A DNA stretch of 64,000 nucleotides from Anadara kagoshimensis (lineage: Eukaryota; Mollusca; Bivalvia; Arcoida; Arcidae). The notes under the pieces were generated by a model that worked only from the letters and a program-made list of their open reading frames with translations, did no database searches and was not told where the DNA came from. The stretch covers positions 8,404,704 to 8,468,703 of the forward strand of contig CM037869.1 of NCBI GenBank assembly GCA_021292105.1, written 5' to 3'. Of this stretch, positions 31,490 to 44,835 are shown piece by piece; position 1 is the stretch's first letter; every line of letters begins with the position of its first letter. A program made the translations under genes and the position numbers.

Positions 31490-34060
31490 TGGTAATGGTA
31501 TGGATCGACAACTCGCACATGTTCACTAGTACCAACTTGGAGAAGGGACAACTTGATAGTGCTAACTGGTTAAGAAATGCGATGTGGAAAGAAATTCTAT
31601 ACAAGATAGTGAAATGCAGTTGACTTTACACCGTATTAAGACTGTTTTAATTATCTTGATTGTCGGATCAATTTAACTCGTGTAGTCATTTCGGACTTAT
31701 AGACATGGTAATGATTTGAGGAACTGTTATGGTGTTTCGTAGTGCCACGTGGAACAATATATCACATTCCTTTGTGAATTATTTTTGGCGTTATTAGTCA
31801 AGACCACCACGATTACGAAGAAACCCAAGTTCTCATCTGCCGGACCGGCCTTCGATTTTCCAGATCGGTCCTTATATTATATGTTGTATGGTCACATAGA
31901 TGGTATTATAATGTTGACATCTTTAATAACTTGTATAGTGTAGAAACCACAGGCACTTGTTAACAACACTATACTAAACATAACACAAGGTATCTATCTT
32001 TCGGTTAACGTTCTGATTGGCTAAATCAATCTTTTGAGTGTTTGAATCTGTTATCCCTATGTACTCTAACTTTTATCCAGTCAGAACGTTTACCGGAAGT
32101 TCAGTACGGGATCACCATTCCCAGTTGACTGGCCATTTCAGAAAGTGCAATTTAGAGACGACAATGATGGACATATTATATACATAAATCTTTAGAAGTA
32201 GAAAAGAATGGTATATGTTGTGCTTTTGAATTTCCAAGCATTACGTTAAAAAAAAAACAAAGAAAAACCAAAGGGGGGGGGTCAACGTTTTGGATAGACC
32301 CCCTCAACGTTTTGGATAGCGTGAAGATGGATACCTTGTATTATGTTTAAGTATAGAGTGTTATTTTTTTAATATCAGAAACAAGTGCTTGTGGTAGCAA
32401 CATCAATACTTAAATAATCTTATTATATATATTTTTTTAACTTGATAGAAGTAGTCAAGGGGAGATAAATCTTAGGATAAATGAATTCTCGGAGACTAGG
32501 TTGTGGTGTGAAGAGGAGATGGACTATTGTGCTGCAGATTGTTTTTTGTTTTTAAAAATTCATAGTTTCATGTTCTTTTCACACAATTTTGATTACACAC
32601 GTGGCGGATGTACAATTAGATGAGCCTGCTATATATCTTTCCGTGTATGGATTTTATGGAGTTAAGAATCCAATGCAAGTAAGGAAGGTCAAGTTCTTCC
32701 TCTTTAAAAATGATAAAGAAAGACTTGAAACTCATCTATGGTTGGACAAAAATTATCATTGGTAAAATAACTGACTAAAGTTTAACGTCAGTCAACATAT
32801 TTGTTATTAAAATGACTATTTGCTGTTAGCTCAGGATAATCATTATGCAGTTATAAACTTGTCGGCAATTTGCATATTTCACGATATGATGTAACATTCA
32901 TTTATTCTACAAGGGTTTAAACGTGGGGTTTAAGTCATTGGAACTGAGGATGGATATGTGAGGAGGGATGGATACTTTTGCAGTGATGTTTATTAGTGCT
33001 AGGGTTTCGGAAAAGTCCAGGAACGTTATTGGTGTTCCCATTCCAATTCTGGATATAATCCATTCCAAAATTGGATATATTCATCTGACAGTGTTCTATT
33101 CGTTGATCTATATAAATGTTTAATTTCCCTACATCATTATTGAAGGACTTTTTGACCATCTCATGCACTTACTTTTATGATACCTAGGTTGTTGGTGTTT
33201 ATTTTTTCAATCTATTACTTATTCAATCTGTTTCGTGTTTGTGAGTTTAATTGCGATTATCAGTAATATATAGACAAAAAATATGAAGTACAGTATAGCA
33301 ATCGAACACGTCTATCAGTATTTTATCACGCGAGTGGTAGATTGTTGCGTAACCATAAGTTCTTTCCTTAATGTAATAATAATGTAACATCTTGCACAAA
33401 TTGTTCACTTGTCAAACGCTACGCCGTGATGCAAGTATCAAGTGTTGATCAGAGATTCTGGTTATTAAGTCCAGTATAATACAGATTCCAAACAAAAATA
33501 TACTATATTTGTTGTGTTTGGTAATACCTGTTCACTTTATAACGTAAGAGTGTAACTTTGGTAACAAGGTGTTATATTGTATACATTTCGTATAATTTAG
33601 TACAATACAGAAAAGATTAAGTTTGAACATATTTCATTCACTTCCATTTGAAAAAAAATGTTGCAAAAATGATCGATCTTTGTAGTGTTTATTGTTTTGT
33701 AAATTATTTAATTTTACCATTCCCACTTATTTCAATAAATATGTGGTGTCTTGATACGTCCTTACGTTTGATCCGATTTCGACAAAGTTTGGTTTCAGCA
33801 TTCCCAGGAAACCGAGCTACCGTCAATGTAACCACTTCTTACTTGGAGTAAATAGGTAATTTTCTTTATAAACTGAAAAAAGAAAATATATGTCAACTGA
33901 AAGTTTAGTTATTTACATATTTTTCAGGCAAGCTTAAAATACAAATTTTTAATTAACTTGTTCACATTAGATATTTAAAAACACAGTTATGTTGCAATGG
34001 ATGCATTTGCCATTATTTTTACGAACATAACATTCAAAATATTAATATTAATGCCTATTA
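31490..34060. other. Mostly unassigned, with two Penelope-like scraps
   Basis: 32561-32612 matches the Penelope-like 3' UTR (CATAGTTTCATGTTC, ACAATTTTGATTACACACGT). 33437-33530 matches its RT coding region with an internal deletion (AGATTCTGGTTATT, GATTCCAAACAAAAATATACT, TTTGTTGTGTTTGGTAATA). 32277-32325 has a duplicated CAACGTTTTGGATAG. No gene recognised elsewhere. Confidence 0.5.
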
Positions 34061-34074
34061 AAATTTCTTATTTT

Positions 34075-37000
34075 TAATGTTGCAGTCAAAACTCTCTGTC
34101 CTTTGATTTGCTAATTTATGGAACACCCATATTTATACGCTACAGGAAATGCGTATGCCTCCCTGGTTGGTCATAACCCGTTAAGACAAAATTGACATTG
34201 CTGGATTGATGATCAATAATGCTAGTACCATTTTAAGTTTAAAAAAGTAACCTTATTCAGTATTCGCTATATTTATGGTACACTAGGCCTACTAATTGAA
34301 TCGAGTGATATTTTCAACAAAGAAAAGAGAAAAAAAAAAAACAAACAAAAAAACTTCTATAGTGTGACAAGCACGACCACATTAAAGGGACTGGTACCGG
34401 AAGATCGGACAGACGTTTTTATGATGCCTATTTTAATATGTATTCTTCTAATTCATTGTTGAAGTAAAAGTCTCTGTCCTTTGATTGGCTAATTGATGAA
34501 TCGCCGATATCTATACGCTACAGGGAACCCATATGCTTCCATGGTTGATCCAAAGCCGTTAAGCCAAAATTGGCATTGCTGGATATATGTTCAATATTGC
34601 TGGTACCATTTTTAATTTGAAAAGTTATACTGGTTCAGTCTTCGATATATTTATGGTATACTAGGCGCACTTATTTTATCAAGAGGATTGGGATGCAATA
34701 TGAAAAAAAATCTTTATTTCACTTGTCCCATTGCATATCTTAAAAACACATTACTCTTATAACGAACGAATGAACAATTATTTTAATGAACATAATATTC
34801 AAAAATATAAATACTGATTATGCCTATTCAACTTTTCTTTTGTGCTATAATCCATTATTGCAGTAAAAACTTTCCTTTGATTGGCTAATTTATGGAACAC
34901 TCATATCTATACGCTACAGGAAACACGTATGCCTCCCTGGTTGATCCAAAACCGTTCAGCCAAAATTGGCATTGCTGGATATATGTTCAATATTGCTGGT
35001 ACCATTTTTAATTTGAAAAGTTATACTGGTTAAGTCGGACGAACATTATCATAACGCCTATTTATATTCCCTTTCCTATATTCTATTATTGCAGTAAAAG
35101 GTCTCTGTCCTGTGATTGGCTAATTTATGGAACACTAATATCTACGCCACAGGAAACACGTATGCCTCCTCGGTGGGTCCAAACCCGTTAAGCCGAAATT
35201 TGCATTGCTGGTTAGATGTTTAAAAATGCTGGTACCATTTTTAATTTAAAAAGTTATACTGGTTCAGCCTTCGATATATTTATGGTATACTAGGCGCACT
35301 TATTTTATCAAGTGGATTGGGATGCAATATGAAAAAAATCTTTATTTCACTTGTCCCATTGCATATCTAAAAACACATTACTCTTATAACGAACGAATGA
35401 ACAATTATTTTAATGAACATAATATTTAAAAATATAAATACTGATTATGCCTATTCACCTTTTCTTTAGTTTTATATGTTGTGTTATAATCCATTATTGC
35501 AGTAAAAACTTTCCTTTGATTGGCTAATTGATGGAACGAACACTTATATCTATACGCTACAGGAAACACGAATGCCTTCCTGGTTGATCCAAAACCGTTC
35601 AGCCAAAATTGGCATTGCTGGATAGATGTTCAATAATGCTGGTACCATTTTTAATTTTAAAAGTTATACTGGTTCAGTCTTCGATATATTTATGGTACAC
35701 TAGGCCTACTAATTGAATCGAGTGATATTTTCAACAAAAAAAGAGAGAGAAAAAAACCCAAAAAAACTTGTCTAGTGTGACAAGCACGACCACATTAAAG
35801 GGACTGGTACCGGAAGATCGGACAGACGTTTTTATAATGCCTATTTTAATATGTATGCTTCTAATTCATTGTTGAAGTAAAAGTCTCTGTCCTTTGATTG
35901 GCTAATTGATGGATCGCCGATATCTATACGCTACAGGGAACCCATATGCTTCCATGGTTGATCCAAAGCCGTTAAGCCAAAATTGGCATTGCTGGATATA
36001 TGTTCAATAATGCTTATACCATTTTTAATTTGAAAAATTATACTACTTCAGTTTTCGCTAAATTTATGGTACACTAGGTTCTTATTGAATTGAGTGAATT
36101 GTGACAACGAAAGTTGAATTTTCCAAAGAAATAATAAAAAAACCACTTCTCTAGTCGGACAAGCACGGCCACAATTTTTACGGACTGGTACTGGTCGGAC
36201 AAACATTATTATGATGGTCATATTTCCGTTATTCTTAACATGTGGTATAATCCATTGTTGCTGTAAAAACTCTGTCCTTTGGTTGCGTTATTTATGGAGC
36301 ACCCATATCTATATACGCTACAAGAAATGTGTATGCCTCCCTGGTTGGTCCAAACCCGTTAGTCAAAATTGACATTACTGGATAGATGAAAAATAGTACT
36401 AGTACCACTTTAAATTTGAAAAGTTATACTAGTTCAGTCTTAGCTATATTTATGGTAAACTAGGCCTATTTAGTTTATCGAGTGAATTATGAAAATGAAA
36501 GAGAATATTTGTCAACTAAAGTTTAGTAAAGTTTAGTTATTTACATATTTTTAGACGAGGAAATTAAAAAATATTTCAAAGATAATTGCTATAAAATACA
36601 AATTTTAAATTCATTTGATGTTTAATTCATTTGACGTTTACATTGTATATCTAAACATAGTATTGTTATGACAGGTGCATGTGCCATTATTTTTATGAAC
36701 ATAATATTCAAAATATTTATACTGATGATACTTATTCATATTTCCTTTATTTTAATATGCTTTGCTATGAACCATTGTTTCAGTAAAATGTTTTTGTCCT
36801 TTGATTGCCTAATAGATGAAACACCCATACCTATACGCTACAAGAAATACACGTATGCCTCCCTGTTTGGTCCAAACCCGTTAAGCCAAAATTGGCATTG
36901 CTGGATAGATGTTCAATAATGCTGATACCATTTTTAATTTAAAAGTTATACTGGTTCAGTCTTCGATATATTTATGGTACACTAGGCCTACTAATTGAAT

Positions 37001-39250
37001 CGAGTGATATTTTCAACAAAAAAAAGAGAGAAAAAACCAAAAAAACTTCTCTAGTGTGACAAGCACGACCACATTAAAGGGACTGGTACCGGAAGATCGG
37101 ACAGACGTTTTTATGGTGCCTATTTTAATAGGTATGCTTCTAATTCATTGTTGCAGTAAAAAGTCTCTGTCCTTTGATTGGCTAATTGATTGATCGCCCA
37201 TATCTATACGCTACAGGGAACCCTTATGCTTTCATGGTTGATCCAAATTGGCATTGCTGGATATATGTTCAATATTGCTGGTATCATTTTTAATTAAAAG
37301 TTATACTGGTTCAGTCTTCGATATATTTATGATATACTAGGCGCACTTATTTTATCAAGTGGATTAGGATGCATTAGGAAAAAAATCTTTATTTCACTTG
37401 TCTTATTGCATATCTTAAAAACACATTACTCTTATAACGAACGAATGGATAATTATTTTAATGAACATAATACTGATTCTGCCTATTCACCTTTTCTTTA
37501 GTTTTATATGTTGTGCTATAATCCATTATTGCAGTAAAAACTTTCCTTTGATTGGCTAATTGATGGAACACTCATATCTATACGCTACAGGAAACACGTA
37601 TGCCTCCCTGGTTGGTCCAAACCCGTTCAGCCAAAATTGGCATTGTTTGATAGATGTTCAATAATGCTGGTACCATTTTTAATTTTAAAAGTTATACTGG
37701 TTCAGTTTTTGCTTTATGTATGACAAACAATGTCTCCTTATTCAAAAGAGTGAATTGTTATGAATTGTGAACACGAAACTGGACTTTTCAGAAAATAAAC
37801 TATAGTCGGACAAGCACACTGTACGGAGACTGGTATCGGACGAACATTTTCATAACGCCTATTTATATTCTCTTTCCTTTAATCTATTGTTGCAGTAAAA
37901 GGTCTCTGTCCTTTGATTGGCTAATTTATGGAACACTCATATCTACGCTACAGGAAACACGTATGCCTCCTCGGTGGGTCCAAACCCGTTAAGCCAAAAT
38001 TGGCATTGCAGCATAGATGTTCAATAATGCTGGTACCATTTTTAATTTAAAAGTTATACTGGTTCAGTCTTCGATATATTTATGGTACACTAGGCCTACT
38101 AATTGTATCGAGTGATATTTTCAACAAAAAAAGAGAAAGAAAAACCAAAAAAACTTCTCTAGTGTGACAAGCATGACCACATTAAAGGGACTGGTACCGG
38201 AAGATCGGACAAACGTTTTTATGATGCCTATTTTAATATGTATGGTTCTAATTCATTGTTGCAGTAAAAATTCTCTGTCCTTTGATTGGCTAATTGACGG
38301 ATCGCCGATATCTATACGCTACAGGGAACCCTTATGCTTCCATGGTTGATCCAAATTGGCATTGCTGGATATATGTTCAATATTGCTGGTATCATTTTTA
38401 ATTAAAAGTTATACTGGTTCAGTCTTCGATATATTTATGGTATACTAGGCGCACTTATTTTATCAAGTGGATTGTGATGCATTATGAAAATAAATATCGT
38501 TAATTAACTTGTCCCATTGCATATCTAAAAACACATTACTTTTATAACGAACGAATGAACAATTATTTTAATGAACATAATATTCAAAAACTTAAATACT
38601 GATTATGCCTATTCAACTTTTCTTTAGTGTTATATGTTGTGCTATAATCCATTATTGCAGTAAAAACTTTCCTTTGATTGGCTAATTGATGGAACACTCA
38701 TATCTATACGCTACAGGAAACACGTATGCCTCCCTGGTTGGTCCAAAACCGTTCAGCCAAAATTGGCATCGCTGGATAGATTTTCAATAATGCTGATACC
38801 ATTTTTAATTTGAAAAGTTATACTGGTTCAGTCTTCGCTATATTTATGATATAAAAGGTGCACTTATTTTATCAAGTGGATTGTGATAATTTGTGCAATT
38901 TGAAAATAAAAATCTTTTAATCCACTTGTCCCATTGCATATCTAAAAACACATTACTCTAATAAAGGACGAATAAACAATTACAAATAAACATAATATTC
39001 AAAATATAAATACTGATAATGCCTTTTCACATTTTGTTTATATGTTGTGCTACGAGTATAATCCATTGTTGCAGTAAAAAGTCTCCTTTGATTTGCTTAT
39101 GGATGGATCACCCATATCTATACGCTACAGGGCACGTATATGCCTCCCTGGTTGATCCAAATTGACATTGGTGAATGGATGAGCAATACTACTAGTACCA
39201 TTGTTAATTTGAAAAATTATAGTAGTTCAGTCTTCGCTATGTTTTTTTCG
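34075..39250. repeat. ~384-bp satellite array, about 14 units
   Basis: The core (GTAAAA...CTCTGTCCTTTGATTGGCTA, ATCTATACGCTACAGGAAAC, TATGCC.CCCTGGTTGGTCCA, GCCAAAATTGGCATTGCTGG, TTATACTGGTTCAGTCTTCG) starts near 34102, 34480, 34876, 35109, 35516, 35892, 36273, 36798, 37172, 37547, 37912, 38280, 38671 and 39090. Spacing is mostly 365-420 with one 233 and one 525. Inter-core modules come in three types: AAAGGGACTGGTACCGGAAG, TTTATTTCACTTGTCCCATT, CGGACGAACATTATCATAAC. They are shuffled among units. No coding capacity; the short frames at 36668 and 38164 are chance. Confidence 0.9.
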
Positions 39251-39334
39251 AGTGAATTGTGATGAATTATGAAAAAAGAAAAAAGCTTCTCCCGTCGATC
39301 AAACCTTCACGTGTCCGGACTGGAACCGGACAAA

Positions 39335-39450
39335 CGTTATTGTCGAGCACTGATGTATGCTCAGTTGGTAGAGTGCTTGCTCCGTGTATCGGCAGCCCTG
39401 GGTTCGAACTCCGACCGGATCTGTCCAATATTTGAAAATATATTTCATCA
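39335..39450 (+). repeat. tRNA-derived SINE head
   Basis: GCTCAGTTGGTAGAGTGCTT (A-box region, ~39359-39378) and GGTTCGAACTC (B box, 39401-39411) at tRNA-like spacing. The T-stem does not pair well (CCTGG with CTCCG), so I do not call a functional tRNA. The tail ATATTTCATCATAATCAAAC follows. Confidence 0.55.
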
Positions 39451-39699
39451 TAATCAAACATTGTAGTGTATGAACTTTCATAATTTAATAATTTATATTA
39501 ACATGAACCCTATTAAATTAGTAAAAGCGATAATTGATTGAAGTTAGAAACATTTTATTATGAAATCATTTTTCTGTTTCTAATTCTAAATGCAATATTT
39601 AATATTTAAGACTGTCAATGTCGTTCCATTGGTAGTGACGTGACTTTCCTACCCTGGATCTGGTGTCAGTAATCATGTATATCTTTTAAAGTCATTCGT

Positions 39700-40920
39700 C
39701 TATCGGTGGACAATTCCAAAAAACAAATTTCATTTTTAATGTTAATTAAAATTCGAGAATAAATATGTGGAACTTTCTGTGTATGGCACTTTTTCACCAA
39801 GGAATGAGACTACGCATTCAAAACGCTTATCACTAACATCTATGTAGATGAGACCTACCGAGTTTTGGACATGGATTGTATAAATTCAATTCGCAATGCT
39901 CCTTAAATAGTCTAAAATATGCAACCGTTGCATGAAAACCATCCGAGACATAATTTTTCTATTGGTGGCATTTTTCACCTGTCCAAGTAACCAAGGAATC
40001 CAGACTGTACCCGTTCCAAACGCTTATCACTAACATCAACATATGTGAGTAAATCTGAATTTTGTTTGTTCTGTCTCTAATTCAGATTTTAAATCAACAT
40101 CAGTCAAAAAGAAAATTGGAATCCCTAAAATAGTTGACGGTTTCAAAAACAATCATAATTTATTTCCTCCGGACAACTGTTCCAGTCAGTACTTGTGCTG
40201 CTGAATGAACTTTCATGTAAATAAATGAGAAAAGATCTAGACGAGACCTGCTGAGCTTCGGACATGGATTGTATAAAATCAATTCGCAATGCTCCTTAAA
40301 TAGTCTCAAAATATGCATGCAGCTGATATTTTTTCCATTTTTCCAAAGGCGATGGATCGTTTTGTGCGAATATGATTTGCTCAAAAGATGCGGTACCTAA
40401 GAAATAAAGAAAATATTTGCATCATATGTGTTTATTATAATTAAAATACATCAACATCAGATGTTTATGGCACTTGGCACTTTTATTCAATAACACTTTC
40501 TAATGTGGTAAAAAAAATTTCTACACGATCGAGTTCAAAAACTCATCTAACATAAACTTAATACATATTTTAAATAACTCGTAGTGTCAATCCATATATA
40601 AACGATGGCCGAGTAGCATAGAAACTTTCTGAGACGTACTCCAATACCTATTTCGTAAATCTGGATTTCGTTGTTCCGTTCCTTACAATTTTTACATCAA
40701 GATCAGTCAAAAAAATCGATTGGAATTCCTATTTAAATTGACGGTTTCAAAAACAACCACAATACATTAGCAACTGTTCTACTCAGTACGTGTGCTGTTA
40801 AATTCACTTTCATGTAACATCTAGACGAGACCTTACTGACTCTCTGGCATGGATTGAAAATTTAATTTGATATGCTCCTTAAATAATCTTAATATATATA
40901 TATATATGCAACCATCTGAT
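39700..40920. repeat. Three diverged tandem units
   Basis: ATGAGACCTACCGAGTTTTG, ACGAGACCTGCTGAGCTTCG and ACGAGACCTTACTGACTCTC, each followed by GACATGGATTG-like sequence and ATGCTCCTTAAATAGTCT, at about 39848, 40238 and 40824. Each has an upstream GGTTTCAAAAACAA and CTTTCATGTAA part. Function unknown; no coding sequence. Confidence 0.6.
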
Positions 40921-41117
40921 ACCTGTATTAAAATGTATTAGTGGTTTTCATATTAAACAAAGTTCAGTACATAAAGTTAAAAATATAGCCAATGTTCATA
41001 TACTACAAACAATAGATTTATATTTATAATATTCATGTAACTAGTAAAAGTAAAAACATATACAACTCAAAGTAAAACAACAACTCAATAATTCACATAT
41101 TATTTATATTTATATTA

Positions 41118-41400
41118 GCGAAACATGGTCACGGCTTAATTTTCGGAGCATCGACCAACATGTAATGGCAGCTCCCAACAAATTCAACAATTCAACATTC
41201 TTTTGTTTACCAAATTGTTAATTAATTACACGTGACCCTGGGAACAAAGGTCAAGTGCCAACAAAAAATGTCTTTTTACATATGATTTTGAATTTGGCGC
41301 ACTATGCCATATGACCTGGAATCGTGACTTTACTTTTTCATGTCACATTTCCAGGTCACCGCCACAAACGGGGGCATGGCTGATTGTGGGGAACGAAAGG
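41118..41400 (-). repeat. DIRS 3' terminal region, copy 1
   Basis: 41118-41275 matches 47338-47505 (CACGGCTTAATTTTCGGAGC, GACCAACATGTA, GACCCTGGGAACA.AGGTCAA). 41290-41385 matches 49262-49345 (GAATTTGGCGCACTATGCCA, TTTCCAGGTCACCGCCACA) and contains a short hairpin (ATGACCTGGAA...TTCCAGGTCA). Confidence 0.55.
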
Positions 41401-42000
41401 GCGTCCTTGCAATCCCGCAGATCAGCATTGAATGGGGCCTACTGCATTTAATACATGTATAATTGTACCAACATGGGTGTTTAGAGTATGTTTCTTTGAA
41501 GTTAAAGTCGTAACACTTATTGAAGTTATTAGATGTTGAACTAGCCACAATAGAGGAAGTTGGCTGACTGCTGACCATATAAAATAACCAAAGTTCGTTG
41601 TCAACTGTTGCCCAAGAACTAGCCGGGTCAAAACTCTTTTTAGACGATACTGTTCGTCATATGATCGAACAAACCCCGGGTAACGGGAAGCACCTAAACG
41701 AACAGTACATATGTATTTCAATAATTCAGATGCTTTATCTGGATGTGCCGAAATATAAAGATAGCATCCGTCCACTTTTCGATTGAGGATATTTTAGTAG
41801 ATTTAGTTTCTTTTAGAAACAACTCTTTATTTTTTATATAAAGCTGTTGCCCGTTTGGAGAGGGCGTTGTTGAATTGTCCAACAATGTGGCCAAGTCGAT
41901 GTATTGACCGCTTATAATTATTTGTTTAATGGCGGTTGAAACGCCAAAACTTTAGGGGTTAAATATGGGTGTTGGTTGAGTTAGCACGCACCGGAATAAT
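41401..42000 (-). pseudogene. DIRS-type gag fragment
   Basis: Minus strand: IISGQYIDLATLLDN..T near 41880, KISSIEKWTDA-like residues, then ISAHPDKASELLKYICTVRL, SYDEQYRLKRVLTR, and a CCCH-like/zinc knuckle zone (SKHPCWYNYTCIKCSRPHSM). This order matches the copy at 52.2-52.8 kb. No RT or recombinase is attached, so it is a partial copy. Frameshifts occur near 41600 and 41790. Confidence 0.65.
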
Positions 42001-42129
42001 ATTTTGTACCGGAAGAGGCAGCGTTCTCCACCGCAGCATCCTTCGTATTTGGCTCCGCCGTTTGCTTGGCCTGGCTACTAGCAGACCTTTTCTTTGCCTT
42101 TTATTTTGCTTGGGTATGGAATTCCGATC

Positions 42130-42760
42130 GGATATAAAAAAGAAATTAGCTTGATTTTTATATCTTTATATATGAAGTTGCAGTAGTATTATATGATTGG
42201 TAAGGGTGCTGCAATGTAAATGTTCAATGTGGCTTCGAAAGGAAAAACACGTGTTTATTTTTAACGTACCTACCAACAAAAAATAAAAAAATAAAGGGGT
42301 AACTTATAATCTATTTGAATCGCATATACCAAAGAAGTTGTGAAGACATCCTATGCGCAAAGTGAAAAACAAAACATAGCATGACTGAAATTAATATGAT
42401 TTAAAATTAAAAATACGTTAATTATAACAAATATCACGATTAACAACAGATTGGGTGATTTCTCACCTTGCAAATGGCTGAACGAAGAAAAGAGGGGGAT
42501 AACCGGTACTTTTATGTGACAAACTACGTGTAAAGGGAGATAAACCTAATAGACTAACTGTAATATGTAAGGCACACAGTTAACTTTCCTTTAATTAATG
42601 CAACTATATTATAAGAAATAGTTGCTATTATCATAATAACTACTATGATTATTTAAAAAAAGTTTGATTGATGTAATGAACTCTATATGGACGCGGTTGA
42701 CGTCTAGCAGATATAATGGCATCAACATTCTGTTTTGGGATATATATGTTTTGTTTTTTA
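42130..42760. other. No gene seen
   Basis: AT-rich, without recognised repeats or coding signal. Confidence 0.4.
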
Positions 42761-42769
42761 ACGGCCCGG

Positions 42770-43120
42770 CCCGTTTAATAGTGCTGTAGATGGTTTGTTT
42801 TTAACAACTCGTTCAATAGTGCCGTGGATGCTATCGGACCAAACCGTTCTAAATATTTTTGTTCAATGTGTATTTTGTATTTGTCGGAGAGCATTTCATT
42901 CCTGTTTTGGTTACTAGTAGTACATCCGTCACTGTACAGTATTATATTCTTAATACCTTCTAAATTCTGGTGCTCGATGTAATCAAATACACACGAGGCG
43001 AATGTATTAGCGATTAAATCTGTTGCAGTTTAACTATTAATAATATAACATGTTGAACAGGTTCCATTCAGGAAGTTAGACTCTAGACTTAAAATTAAAT
43101 GTTGTCTGTCCAGCAACATC
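42770..43120 (-). pseudogene. Decayed transposase-like gene (SDGC..NQNRN type)
   Basis: Minus-strand reading: FLNGTCSTCYIINS, TFASCVFDYIEHQNLEGIK, IILYSDGCTTSNQNRNEMLS, IHIEQKYLERFGP. The block ilYSDGC...QNRN...L and hIEQKYLE is characteristic of a widespread invertebrate transposase-like protein; I know it only by pattern. It is broken by stops. Confidence 0.5.
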
Positions 43121-44250
43121 ATTTAAAATTATTGCTGTTATATTTCAGAAGCAGTGTAGAAGGAATAATGATAATTGTTTGAACAAGGTAACTATCATAG
43201 CTTCTAGTTTCAACAAATCTGCTGTATTCTTAATGATGTCATGAATGTTTAGCGCCATTCAATTCGTTGGGAATTGTCTCAAACTACTAACAAAAACTCA
43301 CTACTATGCAAATTGTCAGACTAATAAAAATTATCATACTGATGTAACCATGGAATGTGATTAAGTGGACCACTTACCCATATCAAACACATGACAGATT
43401 GTAGGTAAAAACAATATGACAAATAAATGCCAATCTCCGTTTTAAATGCCTTACTTTTTCAAGACAGGATCCATTGATTATTTTTGAGACAAAACTTTTG
43501 GTATATTATCCAGATGACATTATATCCCCAAATCTAGAACTAGTCGGCCTTCCTTTATGGAAGGTAAACCACATACTGCAATTTCTGTTCCCTTGTAGTT
43601 TTATATGACATTTACTAATCTTGATCAATCGTCTGTGTTGGCCCTAGTTTATTTTTTTTATTCAATTTTAAGACCATGTACCTACACATTTTCAACAGAT
43701 GTAGGTTTTTTTCGCAAGTTATATCATGCCCATTTCTGTTAATTTTGATATATATGTATTAATGTAATTGAAATACAAAAGATTATTGTTGAATTGTTAA
43801 ACTAAATTACAACTTACAAGCAATTTACATTTATTTGTTGACATGCAAGTTTACTATATTTTGAGATATATTGAAATAACCTCTTGTGATTTGCATCAAT
43901 AGAAATTGGATATTTGCATGGTTTTTGTGACATATACAAATCACAAGAATAATTTAATATTTTTAATTATTGAAGTCATTTTACAATGAGAATTTGTAAG
44001 ATAGCAAATAAAATAAAGGAAAGTTTTATATACAGATACTCAAGTATTGTGGTGCAATGAGGTACATGTGGTTTGGTATACTATGAAGTTTCTGCTCTAT
44101 CTTGTACTAGCATGCACGTTGAGCAACGTAGTCGCAAGTTTACTGGAACAGTAGCTAAAAACTAACATATCATTAAATACGGTTTATTATATGGACAATG
44201 GCTAACCGGTCACCATCTGAACGCCGATGGTAAGGTGAGAAAATAGTTTT
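43121..44250. other. No gene seen
   Basis: AT-rich DNA; CAAATCACAAGA-type words and runs of A/T only. Confidence 0.4.
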
Positions 44251-44254
44251 CTAT

Positions 44255-44330
44255 TTGACGCGGCCCACAACCTCCTGGTCTCAAGGTGGATGCTCTACCA
44301 CAAGACACCCGGGCGATCGTTCACCTGGTA
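44255..44330 (-). repeat. tRNA-derived SINE head, minus
   Basis: Minus strand: GTGTCTTGTGGTAGAGCATC (A-box), CACCTTGAGACCAGGAGGTT and GTGGGCC (degenerate B box). This is the usual layout of the GGTAGAG...CTTGAGA...GGAGGT SINE type seen in molluscs. Confidence 0.55.
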
Positions 44331-44429
44331 ACAAGGATTTTACACTAAAACGGAAATTTAAGGTTCTAGTGATTGTATGTATTTCATTTGTATCATGAAA
44401 TACATACAAGGATATTAAATGGCTTTTAC

Positions 44430-44835
44430 ATTAATTGGTAATATTTACATTCAAACAAATATAGTACCCGTTTTAGGAAATATCTCCTTCAGTTCTATCA
44501 AATTTTGCGGGTTTTATGATGATCTGGTTCAATGTCTGTCATTTGTGTGGCGAGGATCAAATTCAAAAGATGTAGATTTTACTGGCTTTGGATTAACAGT
44601 TGACAATTTTTGTTTGGTAAATTCCAGTCGGTTGATGGGTTTCGGGTCAAGGTGCATTTTTCTTGGTTTCTTCTAAACTGCCAGGTTTGATATTCATGCC
44701 AGTTGCATATCTTTGAGCTTTTTGTCTAGTGTAGTCATTTAGGGCAAATAAAACACCACTAACATGACTACAACACTGTGCAAGTGTGTGACAGTACTCC
44801 GCGTAAAAGCGTGAGTGTCACCACCCAGGTATTGT
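44430..44835 (-). pseudogene. SWIM zinc-finger (YqaJ-associated) protein fragment
   Basis: Minus strand in shifting frames: YCHTLAQCCSHVSGVLFALN (SWIM-like C-x-H followed by LLFAL), DYTRQKAQRYATG, KPINRLEFTKQKLSTVNPKP, FEFDPRHTNDRH, and NLIELKEIFPKTGTIFV. SWIM finger followed by an FDPR..DR segment is the architecture of SWIM/YqaJ-domain proteins common in mollusc and cnidarian genomes (from memory). The YqaJ nuclease part is not present. Frameshift and stops make it non-functional. Confidence 0.5.

Noticed and set aside
36668..38349. ORFs within the satellite
   Set aside because: They start and stop at different places in equivalent repeat units, so no conserved protein exists.
34075..39250. 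CRISPR-like array
   Set aside because: Repeats of ~384 bp with variable spacing, eukaryotic context and diverged cores; not 25-40 bp direct repeats with unique spacers.
39335..39425. Possible functional tRNA gene
   Set aside because: A and B boxes are present, but the T stem and anticodon arm pair poorly and the acceptor ends do not match. A SINE head is more likely.
44419..44676. 85-aa plus-strand ORF as a membrane protein
   Set aside because: The minus strand of the same DNA reads as a SWIM/FDPR-type relic, which explains the open frame better.
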